DNA of 64,000 bases from Algoriphagus sediminis. GTDB taxonomy: Bacteria; Bacteroidota; Bacteroidia; Cytophagales; Cyclobacteriaceae. The DNA is taken from contig NZ_JAUEPH010000005.1 in the NCBI RefSeq assembly GCF_030403435.1, positions 310,001-374,000 of the forward strand. The letters are read 5' to 3'. Positions 1 to 8,426 of the stretch are shown here, one piece after another; positions within the stretch are counted from its first letter, which is position 1; each line of letters begins with the position of its first letter. A model generated the notes under the pieces. The model searched no databases. It saw nothing but the letters and a program-made list of their open reading frames with translations, and had not been told where the DNA came from. Position numbers and translations under genes: made by a program.

Positions 1-906
1 AACGTAATATGTGACGGGCTGTTCCATACCTTCTTTTTCGGTGATGTCTGTGATCGGAGTACCATCATAGTTTTGACCATAAGTGATTACTGGCCATCCA
101 TAGTTCTTTCCTTTTTCTATAAGATTTACTTCATCACCGCCCATCGGGCCATGCTCTGATTCCCAAATTCTATCATTTTCTGAGTCATAGACCATTCCCT
201 GAGGATTTCTATTTCCATAGGTCCAGATTGAAGAAACGGCGCCTTCCATTCCAACAAAGGGATTGTCATTAGGTATCCTTCCATCATCATGGATTCTATG
301 AATCTTACCATGGGAATTAGTCAGGTCTTGCGCGTTTTCAGGTTTATTCCCACGCTCTCCATTCGAGAAATAGAGATAGTTATCATTATCGAAAACTATT
401 CGACTACCATAGTGCCTTCCAGTCTCCCATGGGGGGGCAGTCACGATAAGTTCTTCCTGGTTCGTAGCCTGATTACCTTCAAGTCTAAATCGCATAATAG
501 CCGTCGCACCTAGACTGTCCTGCATCGGTTTTCCATAAGAAATGTAGATCCAACCATTATCCGAGAAGTTTGGATGAACCGTTATATCCATTAGTCCCAC
601 TTGCCCTTTGACATAAAAATCTGGCAGGCCAGAAACTTTTTCACCTGTGAATTGATCATCCTTAAATAAAAGAATCTCTCCACTTCGCTCAGTGACCAGC
701 ATAGTACCATCATCGAGCCAGGTCATACCCCATGGATTTTTGAACTCTGTGTAGAGCGTGTCAACCTTAATCAGATGCTTTTCAGTTTGGATGGCGTGAG
801 TGGCATCAATTACTTCTTCAACTTCGTTGGCTTTCTCCTCGCATGAGGAAAAAAGACAAATTATTCCAAGCGATAAAGAAGTGAATACTTTGTAAATAGG
901 TTTCAT
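1..906 (-). CDS. PQQ-type glucose/sorbosone dehydrogenase family lipoprotein, 3' end outside window
   Basis: This is the first 302 codons of a gene that runs off the left edge. The ATG is at 904-906 on the minus strand. The N-terminus (MKPIYKVFTSLSLGIICLFSSC) is a signal peptide ending in a lipobox-like LFSSC, so the product is probably a lipoprotein. The mature part has the beta-propeller signatures of the soluble aldose sugar dehydrogenase/GSDH family: NPWGMTWLDDGTMLVTER, a GLMDITVHPNF segment and, near the window edge, GNRNPQGM and EHGPMGGDE. Family members oxidise sugars with PQQ in the periplasm; substrate and PQQ use here are inference. Assignment to the family is solid, precise activity is not. 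Confidence 0.85.
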   Translation of the reverse strand, partial: MKPIYKVFTSLSLGIICLFSSCEEKANEVEEVIDATHAIQTEKHLIKVDTLYTEFKNPWGMTWLDDGTMLVTERSGEILLFKDDQFTGEKVSGLPDFYVKGQVGLMDITVHPNFSDNGWIYISYGKPMQDSLGATAIMRFRLEGNQATNQEELIVTAPPWETGRHYGSRIVFDNDNYLYFSNGERGNKPENAQDLTNSHGKIHRIHDDGRIPNDNPFVGMEGAVSSIWTYGNRNPQGMVYDSENDRIWESEHGPMGGDEVNLIEKGKNYGWPVITYGQNYDGTPITDITEKEGMEQPVTYYV

Positions 907-975
907 AGGATTCTTTATTTATTCAAATTTACAAACTATTCCACCTGCTCGAAAGTTCTGCCAAACAGTTTCCGA

Positions 976-2010
976 TTAATATTTCTGAAGTACTTTGCCC
1001 TTGGAGATTGATTCAAATCTCTGGACCATTTTTTTGGAACCAATAAACAAAGGAGTTCTTTGGTGCAGACTGCTTGGTTGGATATTTAAAATTGGAATTT
1101 CCCCATTGGTGGCCAAAGCCCCGGCCTGGTCTGCGATAAATGCTAGCGCATTTGCTTCATAAAGCAATCTTAGCTTTCCATCTGGATTTTTCTCAGTAGA
1201 AGGGTAAAGGTAAATTCCACCTTTCAGAAGATTCCTGTGGAAGTCTGCGACTAAAGACCCAATATACCTTGCAGCAAAATTCTTTGATTTACACTCATCA
1301 ATGTACTCTTTTACTCCATTCTTCCATTGATTTTGAAGTCCTTCATTGATGGAGTAAATGCTGCCATCCAAAGGAGCTTTAATGGAAGGATGAGAAAGGA
1401 AAAACTCACCCAATGAAGTCTCATATGTGAAGCCGTTTACTCCATGACCTGTGGTGTAGACCAACATAGTCGAGGATCCATAAAGAACATACCCGGCAGC
1501 CACCTGATCCCGTCCTGGCTGCATGATATCCTCCTTTGTGATGGGACTTCCAGGGGGAGTCTTTCTCCGATAGATTGAGAAAATGGTACCTATACTTATG
1601 TTCACGTCGATATTTGAACTCCCATCCAGGGGGTCAATAGCAATCACATATTTTCCTGATTTATTTTGAAGATCGATTACTGAGTCTTCTTCTTCAGAAA
1701 CAATGGCACAGACTTCGCCGCCTTTACTAAGTGCACGCATGAACCGGATATTCGCAATGACATCAAGTTTCTGCTGTTCTTCTCCCTGGACATTGGTTTG
1801 GCCGAAGGCTCCTCCAATATTGGCAAGTCCGGCACGATTGGTTTCTCTGTTGACTATCTTTGCTGCCAAAGCAATATCCCTGAGTAATTGCGAAAGTTCT
1901 CCTGAGGCAAAAGGGAATTCACTTTGTTTTAGCTTGATAAAACGGTCGAGTGTGGTACCCACCGAGTAGGCCAGTCCTGAGTTGTCTGGCTCGTAAGGTA
2001 GAATTTTCAT
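976..2010 (-). CDS. fbp: Class I fructose-1,6-bisphosphatase
   Basis: A 344-residue protein of normal class I FBPase length that hydrolyses fructose-1,6-bisphosphate to fructose-6-phosphate in gluconeogenesis (cytoplasm). The metal and substrate signatures are clear: an acidic EEED at about 106-109 and [10 protein letters not shown] at 126-135, followed by a GTIFSIYRR segment. It is divergent from the aspartokinase gene at 2068, with only 57 bp between the two starts, so both promoters must lie in that short gap. The downstream neighbour on the same strand (the sugar dehydrogenase at 906) starts about 70 bp beyond the stop; no terminator hairpin is evident between them. Confidence 0.95.
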   Translation of the reverse strand: MKILPYEPDNSGLAYSVGTTLDRFIKLKQSEFPFASGELSQLLRDIALAAKIVNRETNRAGLANIGGAFGQTNVQGEEQQKLDVIANIRFMRALSKGGEVCAIVSEEEDSVIDLQNKSGKYVIAIDPLDGSSNIDVNISIGTIFSIYRRKTPPGSPITKEDIMQPGRDQVAAGYVLYGSSTMLVYTTGHGVNGFTYETSLGEFFLSHPSIKAPLDGSIYSINEGLQNQWKNGVKEYIDECKSKNFAARYIGSLVADFHRNLLKGGIYLYPSTEKNPDGKLRLLYEANALAFIADQAGALATNGEIPILNIQPSSLHQRTPLFIGSKKMVQRFESISKGKVLQKY

Positions 2011-2067
2011 TTATAAGAAAAGTACAATTATTGGGTTTATATAATCGAAAATTAGCTAATATTTCTC

Positions 2068-3345
2068 ATGGCAAAAACAATTGTTCACAAATTTGGAGGA
2101 GCTTCAGTCAAAGATTCGAATGCCGTAAAAAACTTGCTAGAAATTTTGCGTAATCGATTGCGAAATAATTCGATAATCGTGGTTTCTGCTATGGGAAAAA
2201 TGACCAACCTTCTTGAATCTATCTTGCTTCAGAAAATTGATGGAAATGACTATTCTTCAAATAGTGCAAAATTTACCAGTTTTCATTTAGCGATTTGTGA
2301 GGAACTTTTTCCAGGTTCTCATCCGATTTTTTCACAAATTGAAAATGAAATCAGGAGACTGAAAAACATTCTGGATACAGCCAGTAATTCGGAAGATTAT
2401 GATGCGCTTTATGATAGAGTTGTCTGTTTTGGGGAGCTTCTTTCCTCAAGAATAGTGATGGAGTATCTGTGTCAGGAAGGAATGACAAGTATTTGGTATG
2501 ATGCAAGGCAATTGATTCAAACAAATTCTGATTTTCGATTCGCAAAAGTCAATTGGGAAAACACCCGGAAAAACTGTGAAAAGCTCCTCCAGCCCATACT
2601 TTCTCAATACCCGGTAGTAACTCAAGGTTTCATTGCAGGGGATTCAAATGGCAAAACAACCACACTCGGAAGAGAAGGTTCAGACTTCTCAGCTGCGATT
2701 TTGGCCACATCTCTTGAAGCTGCTTCTGTGACTATTTGGAAGGATGTACCCGGTGTGCTAAATGGGGATCCTAAGCTCTTTCAAAATACTTCCAAATTCG
2801 ATGAGCTTGGTTATAAGCAAGCGGCTGAGATGACCTTTTATGGAGCCTCGGTCATTCATCCCAAAACCATCAAACCGCTTGCTCAAAAGAGAATTCCTCT
2901 TTTTGTGAAGTCGTTCTTAAGGCCGGATGAGGAGGGGACAAAAATCCACGACTATGCCCGAGAGGATCGTATCCCGACTTTTATCTTAAAGAATAATCAG
3001 GTTTTGATAAGCTTCCATGTTAAGGATTTCACCTTTATTGAGGAAAGCCACCTGAGGTTGATTTACACGGAACTAGATAGTTTGAAATTAAAAGTGAATA
3101 TGCTGCAGACAGCAGCTATCAGCATCAGTATTGTGATTGATTCTGAAAGGTTCAAATTGAAAAAGCTTTTAGAAGCTTTGAACAGGGATTTTTCCATTCT
3201 CTACAATGAAAACCTCGAACTGCTCACCATTTTAAATGGAAACAGGGAGTTACTTTCTGAGCAGATACTGGGTTATGATGTTTTGCTGGAACAGGAAACT
3301 AGGCACAGTATCCAAGTAGTACGATCAAAAATTATAGCTTGCTGA
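2068..3345 (+). CDS. Aspartate kinase
   Basis: A 425-residue monofunctional aspartokinase, the first step of lysine/threonine/methionine/diaminopimelate synthesis. The N-terminal kinase motif KFGGASV sits at residues 8-14, and GREGSDFSAA and the KDVPGV segment, typical of the amino-acid kinase fold, follow. Roughly the last 120 residues resemble a regulatory ACT region with weak conservation. It has no homoserine dehydrogenase fusion, unlike ThrA-type enzymes. It is a single-gene transcript, divergent from fbp and convergent with the fructosamine kinase gene; the two stop codons abut inside TGATCA (3343-3348) with no base between them. Which aspartokinase isoform it is cannot be told from sequence alone. 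Confidence 0.92.
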   Translation: MAKTIVHKFGGASVKDSNAVKNLLEILRNRLRNNSIIVVSAMGKMTNLLESILLQKIDGNDYSSNSAKFTSFHLAICEELFPGSHPIFSQIENEIRRLKNILDTASNSEDYDALYDRVVCFGELLSSRIVMEYLCQEGMTSIWYDARQLIQTNSDFRFAKVNWENTRKNCEKLLQPILSQYPVVTQGFIAGDSNGKTTTLGREGSDFSAAILATSLEAASVTIWKDVPGVLNGDPKLFQNTSKFDELGYKQAAEMTFYGASVIHPKTIKPLAQKRIPLFVKSFLRPDEEGTKIHDYAREDRIPTFILKNNQVLISFHVKDFTFIEESHLRLIYTELDSLKLKVNMLQTAAISISIVIDSERFKLKKLLEALNRDFSILYNENLELLTILNGNRELLSEQILGYDVLLEQETRHSIQVVRSKIIAC

Positions 3346-4221
3346 TCATTTGGTAAACCTACTTACAATCCTTTCAATGGGCGGAAGGTAGGCCGAGCCA
3401 AAAAGATTTAAATGAACCAAAAGTGGGTATAAATTATAAACCCCCATTCTTGTTTCAAATCCGGGTTCTAGCGGGAAAACGGACTCATAGGCTTCATAGA
3501 ATTTTGCATCAAACCCTCCAAAAAGGCGGCTAAACGCAATATCCATTTCACGATGACCAAAATAAACTGCGGGATCTATCAGGCAGGGTTGCCCATCTTT
3601 GGTGGTGATGACATTTCCAGACCACAAGTCTCCATGAAGAAGTGAAGGTTTTTCTACCGGGAAAAAGCTTTGAATCAACGGGTATAAACTTTGAAAGCTT
3701 TTTAGGAATTCAAGTGAAATGAGTTTATCGAAATAAGCTTTGCCCAATAAGGGCTCCAACCTATGCTCAATAAAAAAATCTACCCAGGATTCTTCGAAAT
3801 GATTTCTCTGAACAAGCGTGGCGATAAAGTTATCATTGGCCAGTCCAAATGCAGAAGAGGAGCTGAGATGTAAATGGGCCATCCCTAAACCTAGACTTTC
3901 CCAGTAATCCAGGTGATGACGTCCAGAAGGGATATATTCTGTCAGCAGGAAATTATAATCGTCTATTCGTCCAGTACCAAATACTTCTGGAATCTTCAAA
4001 AATGTGGATTCTCTCAAGAGCTCTAAACCCTCGGCTTCCATCTTCAGGATATCCTGTTCATGCTCAAAATTTACCTTCAGAAAGAAATCTCCTGCAGAAG
4101 ACATTAGCCGAATTCCCTGATTATGGTTGCCAGCGGCTACCAGAGACGCAGATTTCAGGTAAGCCAGAGGATCAATGTATTCCCTAAGAACTTTTTCATA
4201 TATCTCATTATGCTCAAGCAT
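3346..4221 (-). CDS. Fructosamine/ribulosamine kinase family protein
   Basis: About 291 residues, fructosamine-3-kinase (FN3K) family, an aminoglycoside-phosphotransferase-like fold. The catalytic loop HGDLWSGN and the metal-binding IDPAVYFGHREMD segment are intact, as is the C-terminal NLYPLLVHLNLFG helix typical of the family. I chose the start at 4221 (MLEHNEIYEKV), not a longer frame opening at 4272, because that extension has no family similarity and would lie inside the upstream phosphatase gene. With this start the gene overlaps the phosphatase stop by 8 bp, suggesting translational coupling. Bacterial members phosphorylate ketoamines (often ribulosamines) on glycated protein and are thought to initiate deglycation; substrate here is inferred. 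Confidence 0.88.
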   Translation of the reverse strand: MLEHNEIYEKVLREYIDPLAYLKSASLVAAGNHNQGIRLMSSAGDFFLKVNFEHEQDILKMEAEGLELLRESTFLKIPEVFGTGRIDDYNFLLTEYIPSGRHHLDYWESLGLGMAHLHLSSSSAFGLANDNFIATLVQRNHFEESWVDFFIEHRLEPLLGKAYFDKLISLEFLKSFQSLYPLIQSFFPVEKPSLLHGDLWSGNVITTKDGQPCLIDPAVYFGHREMDIAFSRLFGGFDAKFYEAYESVFPLEPGFETRMGVYNLYPLLVHLNLFGSAYLPPIERIVSRFTK

Positions 4222-4699
4222 GGCTTGGGTGTTCTGCCAATATTTTGTCGAGCAGTTTGTCTGTGGAGTCATTTAAAATTTCGAATACATTTTCGAAACC
4301 TTGCTCACCGCCGTAATATGGGTCTGGTACAGATAAGCTGTCCGGTTTTTCCTGTATGCTTCGAATTAAGAGCATCTCTTCATCTGACATAAGCTCACTT
4401 CCCTGTACTTTTTTGAGGTTTTGAAGATTGCTTTCATCCATGGCTAGGATATAGTCAAAGTTTTTGAAGTCCCTTGGACTAACTTGTCTTCCGCGATGAT
4501 TGATCCGAATACCGTACTTCGCAGCTATTTTTAATGTTCTTTGGTCCGGAAGCTCACCGATGTGGTAGTCGGAAGTCCCCGCACTATCCACGAAAAATTG
4601 ATCTTCTATACCTCTCTCGATTATTTTCTTTTTAAACAGGCCTTCGGCCAAAGGGGATCTGCAGATATTCCCCAGACATACGAATAAAACTCTAATCAC
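4214..4699 (-). CDS. Low-molecular-weight protein-tyrosine-phosphatase family protein
   Basis: A 161-residue LMW-PTP, normal length. The active-site loop C-x5-R is seen at residues 8-14 (CLGNICR) followed by S15, and the general-acid loop VPDPYYGG is present towards the C-terminus, so the enzyme should be catalytically competent. It is the first gene of a two-gene operon with the fructosamine kinase. In several bacteria such phosphatases lie beside FN3K homologues and have been linked to dephosphorylating sugar-phosphate adducts rather than phosphotyrosine; that role is an inference here. A role in exopolysaccharide tyrosine-kinase signalling is less likely as no Wzc-like kinase is nearby. 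Confidence 0.9.
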   Translation of the reverse strand: MIRVLFVCLGNICRSPLAEGLFKKKIIERGIEDQFFVDSAGTSDYHIGELPDQRTLKIAAKYGIRINHRGRQVSPRDFKNFDYILAMDESNLQNLKKVQGSELMSDEEMLLIRSIQEKPDSLSVPDPYYGGEQGFENVFEILNDSTDKLLDKILAEHPSHA

Positions 4700-4818
4700 T
4701 TTAAAAAACGGATAATTTGATGGGCAATGAAAATAGTAAAAAATATATGGAATTACATATCGGTGGCGCTGTAGATGCGAAGTGAAGGAGTATTGGACAA
4801 TAATGCTACTTTTGGAGA

Positions 4819-6066
4819 ATGAAATTTTGGTATCGTCTGGGTTTAAAAGCTCTGGATTTATTTCTTCCAGTCCTTGCTCTTTCCGGTGAGAAAATGAAGA
4901 AGTTTTCCGAAGGCAGGAAAGGGATATTTATGAGAATATCCAAATTCAGAAATGATAATCCCGGAGATCTGGCCTGGTTTCACGTTGCTTCGCTAGGGGA
5001 GTATGAGCAAGCCAAACCAGTCATTCATGAATTAAAAAAGAGGAATCCGAAGCTCTTGATTGCAGTTAGCTTTTTTAGTCCTTCTGGCTATGAACCTACT
5101 TCAAGTAAGCCACAGGAAAATGTGGACTTTATTACTTATCTGCCGCTTGATCTGAAGAGTAACGCTGAGAACTTTGTGTCCCTTTTAAATCCGAGTTTTT
5201 CAGTTTTCGTCAAATATGACATCTGGTACGAGCATATTATGGCTTTAAAAGAAAGAGGCATACCAGTATTTCTGATTTCAGCTCTTTTCCGACCTACACA
5301 GCGATACTTCAAAGGGGATGGCTTTTTCCAGAACCTCCTCAAACAGTTTGACCATATTTTCACTCAGGATGAGTCTAGTATCAGTCTATTGGATAAAATT
5401 CACTATTCCAATCACACCTTGGCAGGGGACACTAGATTTGACAGGGTGGCTGAAAATGCCAAAAACCCGAAGCCATTTCCCCAGTTGAAAACCTGGATAG
5501 GACAAAAACAGACCATTGTTCTAGGGTCAGTTTGGGAAGAGGATATGAAAATTCTCATTCCACTGATAAATGCTAATCCTGAATTTAAATGGATTATAGC
5601 ACCACATGATTTGGATCAGGGCAAAATGAGAGAATGGATCAAGCGCATTTCGCTTCGATCAGCTTTTTATTCTAAAGCAGGGTGGAACGATTCCCCAAAT
5701 GTTCTTTTCCTTGATACCATTGGTATGCTTTCATCTGTTTACCAATTTGCCAAGATTGCGTATGTGGGCGGAGCTTTTGGCAGCGGACTTCATAATATTT
5801 TAGAGCCTTTAGGATTTCATGTTCCGGTGATTTTCGGAAAAGTGAGATTGGATTCGAAATTTCCAGAGGCAAAAATCAGTCAGGATAAGGGCTGCGCTTT
5901 CTCGGTTGAAGATTTAAAGAGTTTGCGTTTAACTTTTGAAAATCTTCAGGATGAAAAAGTTTATGAAAAAGCAAGAGAGGGAGCAGAAAGCTGGTTAGCC
6001 GAAAATCTAGGGGCGGCGAGGAAAATTTGTAATACCATGGATTTAATTTTACAGGATGAAAGGTAG
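4819..6066 (+). CDS. waaA: 3-deoxy-D-manno-octulosonic acid (Kdo) transferase
   Basis: A 415-residue GT30 glycosyltransferase that adds Kdo from CMP-Kdo to lipid A precursor on the inner face of the cytoplasmic membrane, showing that the organism makes lipopolysaccharide. The N-terminal hydrophobic anchor (RLGLKALDLFLPVLAL), the WFHVASLGEYEQA acceptor-site segment, and the C-terminal AYVGGAFGSGLHNILEPLG nucleotide-sugar site are all present. Its end overlaps the rsgA start by 11 bp, so the two are probably co-translated. Number of Kdo residues added (mono- or bifunctional) cannot be read from sequence. Confidence 0.93.
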   Translation: MKFWYRLGLKALDLFLPVLALSGEKMKKFSEGRKGIFMRISKFRNDNPGDLAWFHVASLGEYEQAKPVIHELKKRNPKLLIAVSFFSPSGYEPTSSKPQENVDFITYLPLDLKSNAENFVSLLNPSFSVFVKYDIWYEHIMALKERGIPVFLISALFRPTQRYFKGDGFFQNLLKQFDHIFTQDESSISLLDKIHYSNHTLAGDTRFDRVAENAKNPKPFPQLKTWIGQKQTIVLGSVWEEDMKILIPLINANPEFKWIIAPHDLDQGKMREWIKRISLRSAFYSKAGWNDSPNVLFLDTIGMLSSVYQFAKIAYVGGAFGSGLHNILEPLGFHVPVIFGKVRLDSKFPEAKISQDKGCAFSVEDLKSLRLTFENLQDEKVYEKAREGAESWLAENLGAARKICNTMDLILQDER

Positions 6067-6979
6067 AGTAATTAAATCCACTGGGAGCTGGTATGATGTG
6101 GATACCGGCGATACGGTAATTTCCTCAAGGCTTAAAGGCAAGTTTAAGCAGGCTGGATTAAAATTGACTAATCCAATCGCTGTTGGAGATTGGGTGGAGA
6201 TTGATCTTGAGTCGAATCAGGAAACTGCCGTGATTAAGGATATTTTGCCCAGGCAAAATTATGTCATCCGTAAGTCTACACGAAAGCAGCACTTTTCGCA
6301 CATCATTGCAAGTAACGTTGATCAGGCGATGCTGATGATTACCATGAAAAGACCCCGGACTTCTTTTGGATTTATTGATCGTTTTTTGGTGAGTATTGAG
6401 AGTTTTCGAATTCCTGGAATACTGGTTATTAATAAAATGGATCAGATGGAAGGAGAGGATGCCGAGGAATGGCGTCAGGATATCCACGAAATCTACGAAC
6501 CTTTGGGATATAAAGTGATTGAGACTTCAGCTCTTAATGATTCTGAATTGGAGAAAACCTTCGAACCGTATTTGAAAGGGAAAACCACATTAATTGCAGG
6601 CCATTCGGGTGTTGGAAAATCCACCCTTTTAAATTCTTTAGTCGAGAAAGCAAATCAGGCTACTCAAGAAATTTCGGATTATACCACCAAGGGCCTGCAT
6701 ACTACTACTTTTGCGGAGCTATTCCATTTGGAATATGAGGGCTCGCTAATAGATACTCCAGGGATTAAGGAATTTGGAATTTTAGATGTAGAGGATACAG
6801 AGCTATCACATTATTTCCCAGAGATGAGAGAGTATCTGGGGCAATGTAAATACAATGATTGCAAGCATATCAATGAGCCGGGTTGCATAATTATTCAGAA
6901 GCTCGAGGAGGGATACATTCATCCCTACCGATATCAGAGTTACCTTAATATTCTGAATGAGGAGGATAGCCATCGATAA
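6056..6979 (+). CDS. rsgA: Ribosome small-subunit-dependent GTPase A
   Basis: A 307-residue circularly permuted GTPase that acts late in 30S ribosomal subunit maturation. The order OB-fold, then G4 (NKMD), then G1 (GHSGVGKST, residues 182-190) and G3 (DTPG), is the permuted arrangement expected of RsgA. The C-terminal zinc site is complete: a C-x4-C-x-H-x5-C pattern in CKYNDCKHINEPGC. The ATG lies within the end of waaA (11 bp overlap). Confidence 0.95.
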   Translation: MKGRVIKSTGSWYDVDTGDTVISSRLKGKFKQAGLKLTNPIAVGDWVEIDLESNQETAVIKDILPRQNYVIRKSTRKQHFSHIIASNVDQAMLMITMKRPRTSFGFIDRFLVSIESFRIPGILVINKMDQMEGEDAEEWRQDIHEIYEPLGYKVIETSALNDSELEKTFEPYLKGKTTLIAGHSGVGKSTLLNSLVEKANQATQEISDYTTKGLHTTTFAELFHLEYEGSLIDTPGIKEFGILDVEDTELSHYFPEMREYLGQCKYNDCKHINEPGCIIIQKLEEGYIHPYRYQSYLNILNEEDSHR

Positions 6980-7044
6980 ACTTTGGCTTATTTTGAAAGG
7001 TTAGAGAATTGATCTAATTTCGGTTCTGTTTAGTCTAAAGGCCC

Positions 7045-7536
7045 ATGATTCAAGTTTTAAATCACCAGCAGGTTCAAAAAAAGGTCACTCGGATGGCCTA
7101 TGAAATCTACGAGAGAAACCTCAAATCTGAAGGAGTAGTGATCGCGGGGATTTCCGGAATGGGTAAAATTCTGGCAACCTTGCTAGTGGAAAAGTTGAAG
7201 GAGATATCGCCTTTGAAGATTGAAGAAATGGAAATTATTCTGGATAAGTCAAATATCAATAGTGAGAATGTTGAGTTATCTAATGAAATAGATTTTTCGG
7301 GTAAAACAGCCATTCTGGTTGACGATGTCCTAAACACCGGAAGGACCCTGGTTTATGCCTTGAATCCATTTTTGGATACCAAAGTTGAAAAGATAGAGAT
7401 TGCCGTTTTAGTAAATCGAAGCCATGGGAAGTATCCTCTGAGGCCTGATTATACTGGTTTTGAATTATCCACCACCTTGAATGAACATATCCTTGTGGAC
7501 CTGTCCACCTCAGAGTATGTCGTTCACCTCCAATAA
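7045..7536 (+). CDS. PyrR-like phosphoribosyltransferase-domain protein
   Basis: A 163-residue type I phosphoribosyltransferase. The PRPP-binding loop VDDVLNTGRT (residues 92-101) and a C-terminal AVLVNRSHGKYPLRPDYTG stretch match the layout of PyrR, the bifunctional pyrimidine attenuation regulator/uracil PRTase. It is followed 3 bp later by panB, probably in one transcript. There are no pyrimidine synthesis genes beside it and I saw no PyrR-type attenuator in the window, so it may act only as a PRTase or in an unknown role. It differs from the true uracil PRTase at 28989-29633, giving the window at least two PRTases for nucleobases plus Hpt. Confidence 0.75.
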   Translation: MIQVLNHQQVQKKVTRMAYEIYERNLKSEGVVIAGISGMGKILATLLVEKLKEISPLKIEEMEIILDKSNINSENVELSNEIDFSGKTAILVDDVLNTGRTLVYALNPFLDTKVEKIEIAVLVNRSHGKYPLRPDYTGFELSTTLNEHILVDLSTSEYVVHLQ

Positions 7537-7539
7537 ATT

Positions 7540-8361
7540 ATGTCAGTTCATTCATCCGCTAATATCAAGAGAGTTACCACACATGTCCTTCAGGAAATGA
7601 AAGACAGGGGGGAGAAAATTTCCATGCTAACTGCCTACGATTTTTCCATGGCGAAAATTGTAGATGCAGCAGGTATTGATATTGTATTAGTTGGGGATTC
7701 TGCTTCTAATGTGATGGCGGGTCATGAAACCACTCTTCCCATCACTTTGGATCAAATGATTTATCATGCCTCTGCGGTAGTGAGGGCGGTGAAAAGGTCA
7801 TTTATTGTTGTGGATATCCCATTTGGAAGTTATCAGGGAAATAGTTCTGAGGCTCTTCGATCAGCGATCAGAATCATGAAAGAATCTGGAGCACATGCCA
7901 TCAAAGTGGAAGGGGGCGCGGAGATCAAAGAATCCGTGGTGAGGATATTAAGTGCCGGAGTTCCTGTCATGGGCCACCTGGGACTTACACCGCAATCCAT
8001 CTATAAATTTGGTACTTATACCGTAAGAGCGAAAGAAGAGGCTGAAGCTGCTAAGCTTTTGGAGGATGCAAAAATGCTTGAGGAGTGCGGTTGTTTCGCA
8101 ATAGTTCTTGAGAAAATTCCGGCATCCCTCGCGAAAAAAGTGGCCGAAACAGTATCTATTCCAGTTATCGGAATTGGAGCTGGGGGAGATGTAGACGGTC
8201 AGGTTTTAGTGATGCATGATATGCTAGGCATTACTCAGGAGTTTAAGCCTAGATTTTTACGACAGTACGCCGACCTTCAAGGGATTATGACCGAGGCTTT
8301 CACTAATTATATAAAGGATGTGAAGAATAGAGACTTCCCAAACAAATCAGAGAGTTATTAA
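7540..8361 (+). CDS. panB: 3-methyl-2-oxobutanoate hydroxymethyltransferase
   Basis: A 273-residue ketopantoate hydroxymethyltransferase that transfers a hydroxymethyl group from methylene-THF to alpha-ketoisovalerate, the first committed step to pantothenate and CoA. Family motifs are visible in order: [49 protein letters not shown] and [17 protein letters not shown]. It starts 3 bp after the PyrR-like gene and is closed by a strong hairpin at 8380-8412. Other pan genes are not in the window. Confidence 0.95.
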   Translation: MSVHSSANIKRVTTHVLQEMKDRGEKISMLTAYDFSMAKIVDAAGIDIVLVGDSASNVMAGHETTLPITLDQMIYHASAVVRAVKRSFIVVDIPFGSYQGNSSEALRSAIRIMKESGAHAIKVEGGAEIKESVVRILSAGVPVMGHLGLTPQSIYKFGTYTVRAKEEAEAAKLLEDAKMLEECGCFAIVLEKIPASLAKKVAETVSIPVIGIGAGGDVDGQVLVMHDMLGITQEFKPRFLRQYADLQGIMTEAFTNYIKDVKNRDFPNKSESY

Positions 8362-8379
8362 TAAGAAGGATAAAAAGGC

Positions 8380-8412
8380 AAAAGGCCAGATGTTTTTAGC
8401 ATCTGGCCTTTT
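8380..8412. terminator. Bidirectional intrinsic terminator, panB / exported unknown
   Basis: A 12-bp perfect stem (AAAAGGCCAGAT, 8380-8391, with ATCTGGCCTTTT, 8401-8412) around a 9-nt loop lies between two convergent genes (stops at 8361 and 8427). A/T tracts on both sides let it serve both strands. Confidence 0.9.
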
Positions 8413-8426
8413 CATTTTTGATCTTA

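Noticed and set aside
4222..4272. Longer start for the fructosamine kinase
   Set aside because: The extra residues have no family similarity and would extend deep into the phosphatase gene; the 4221 start gives a normal 8-bp overlap.
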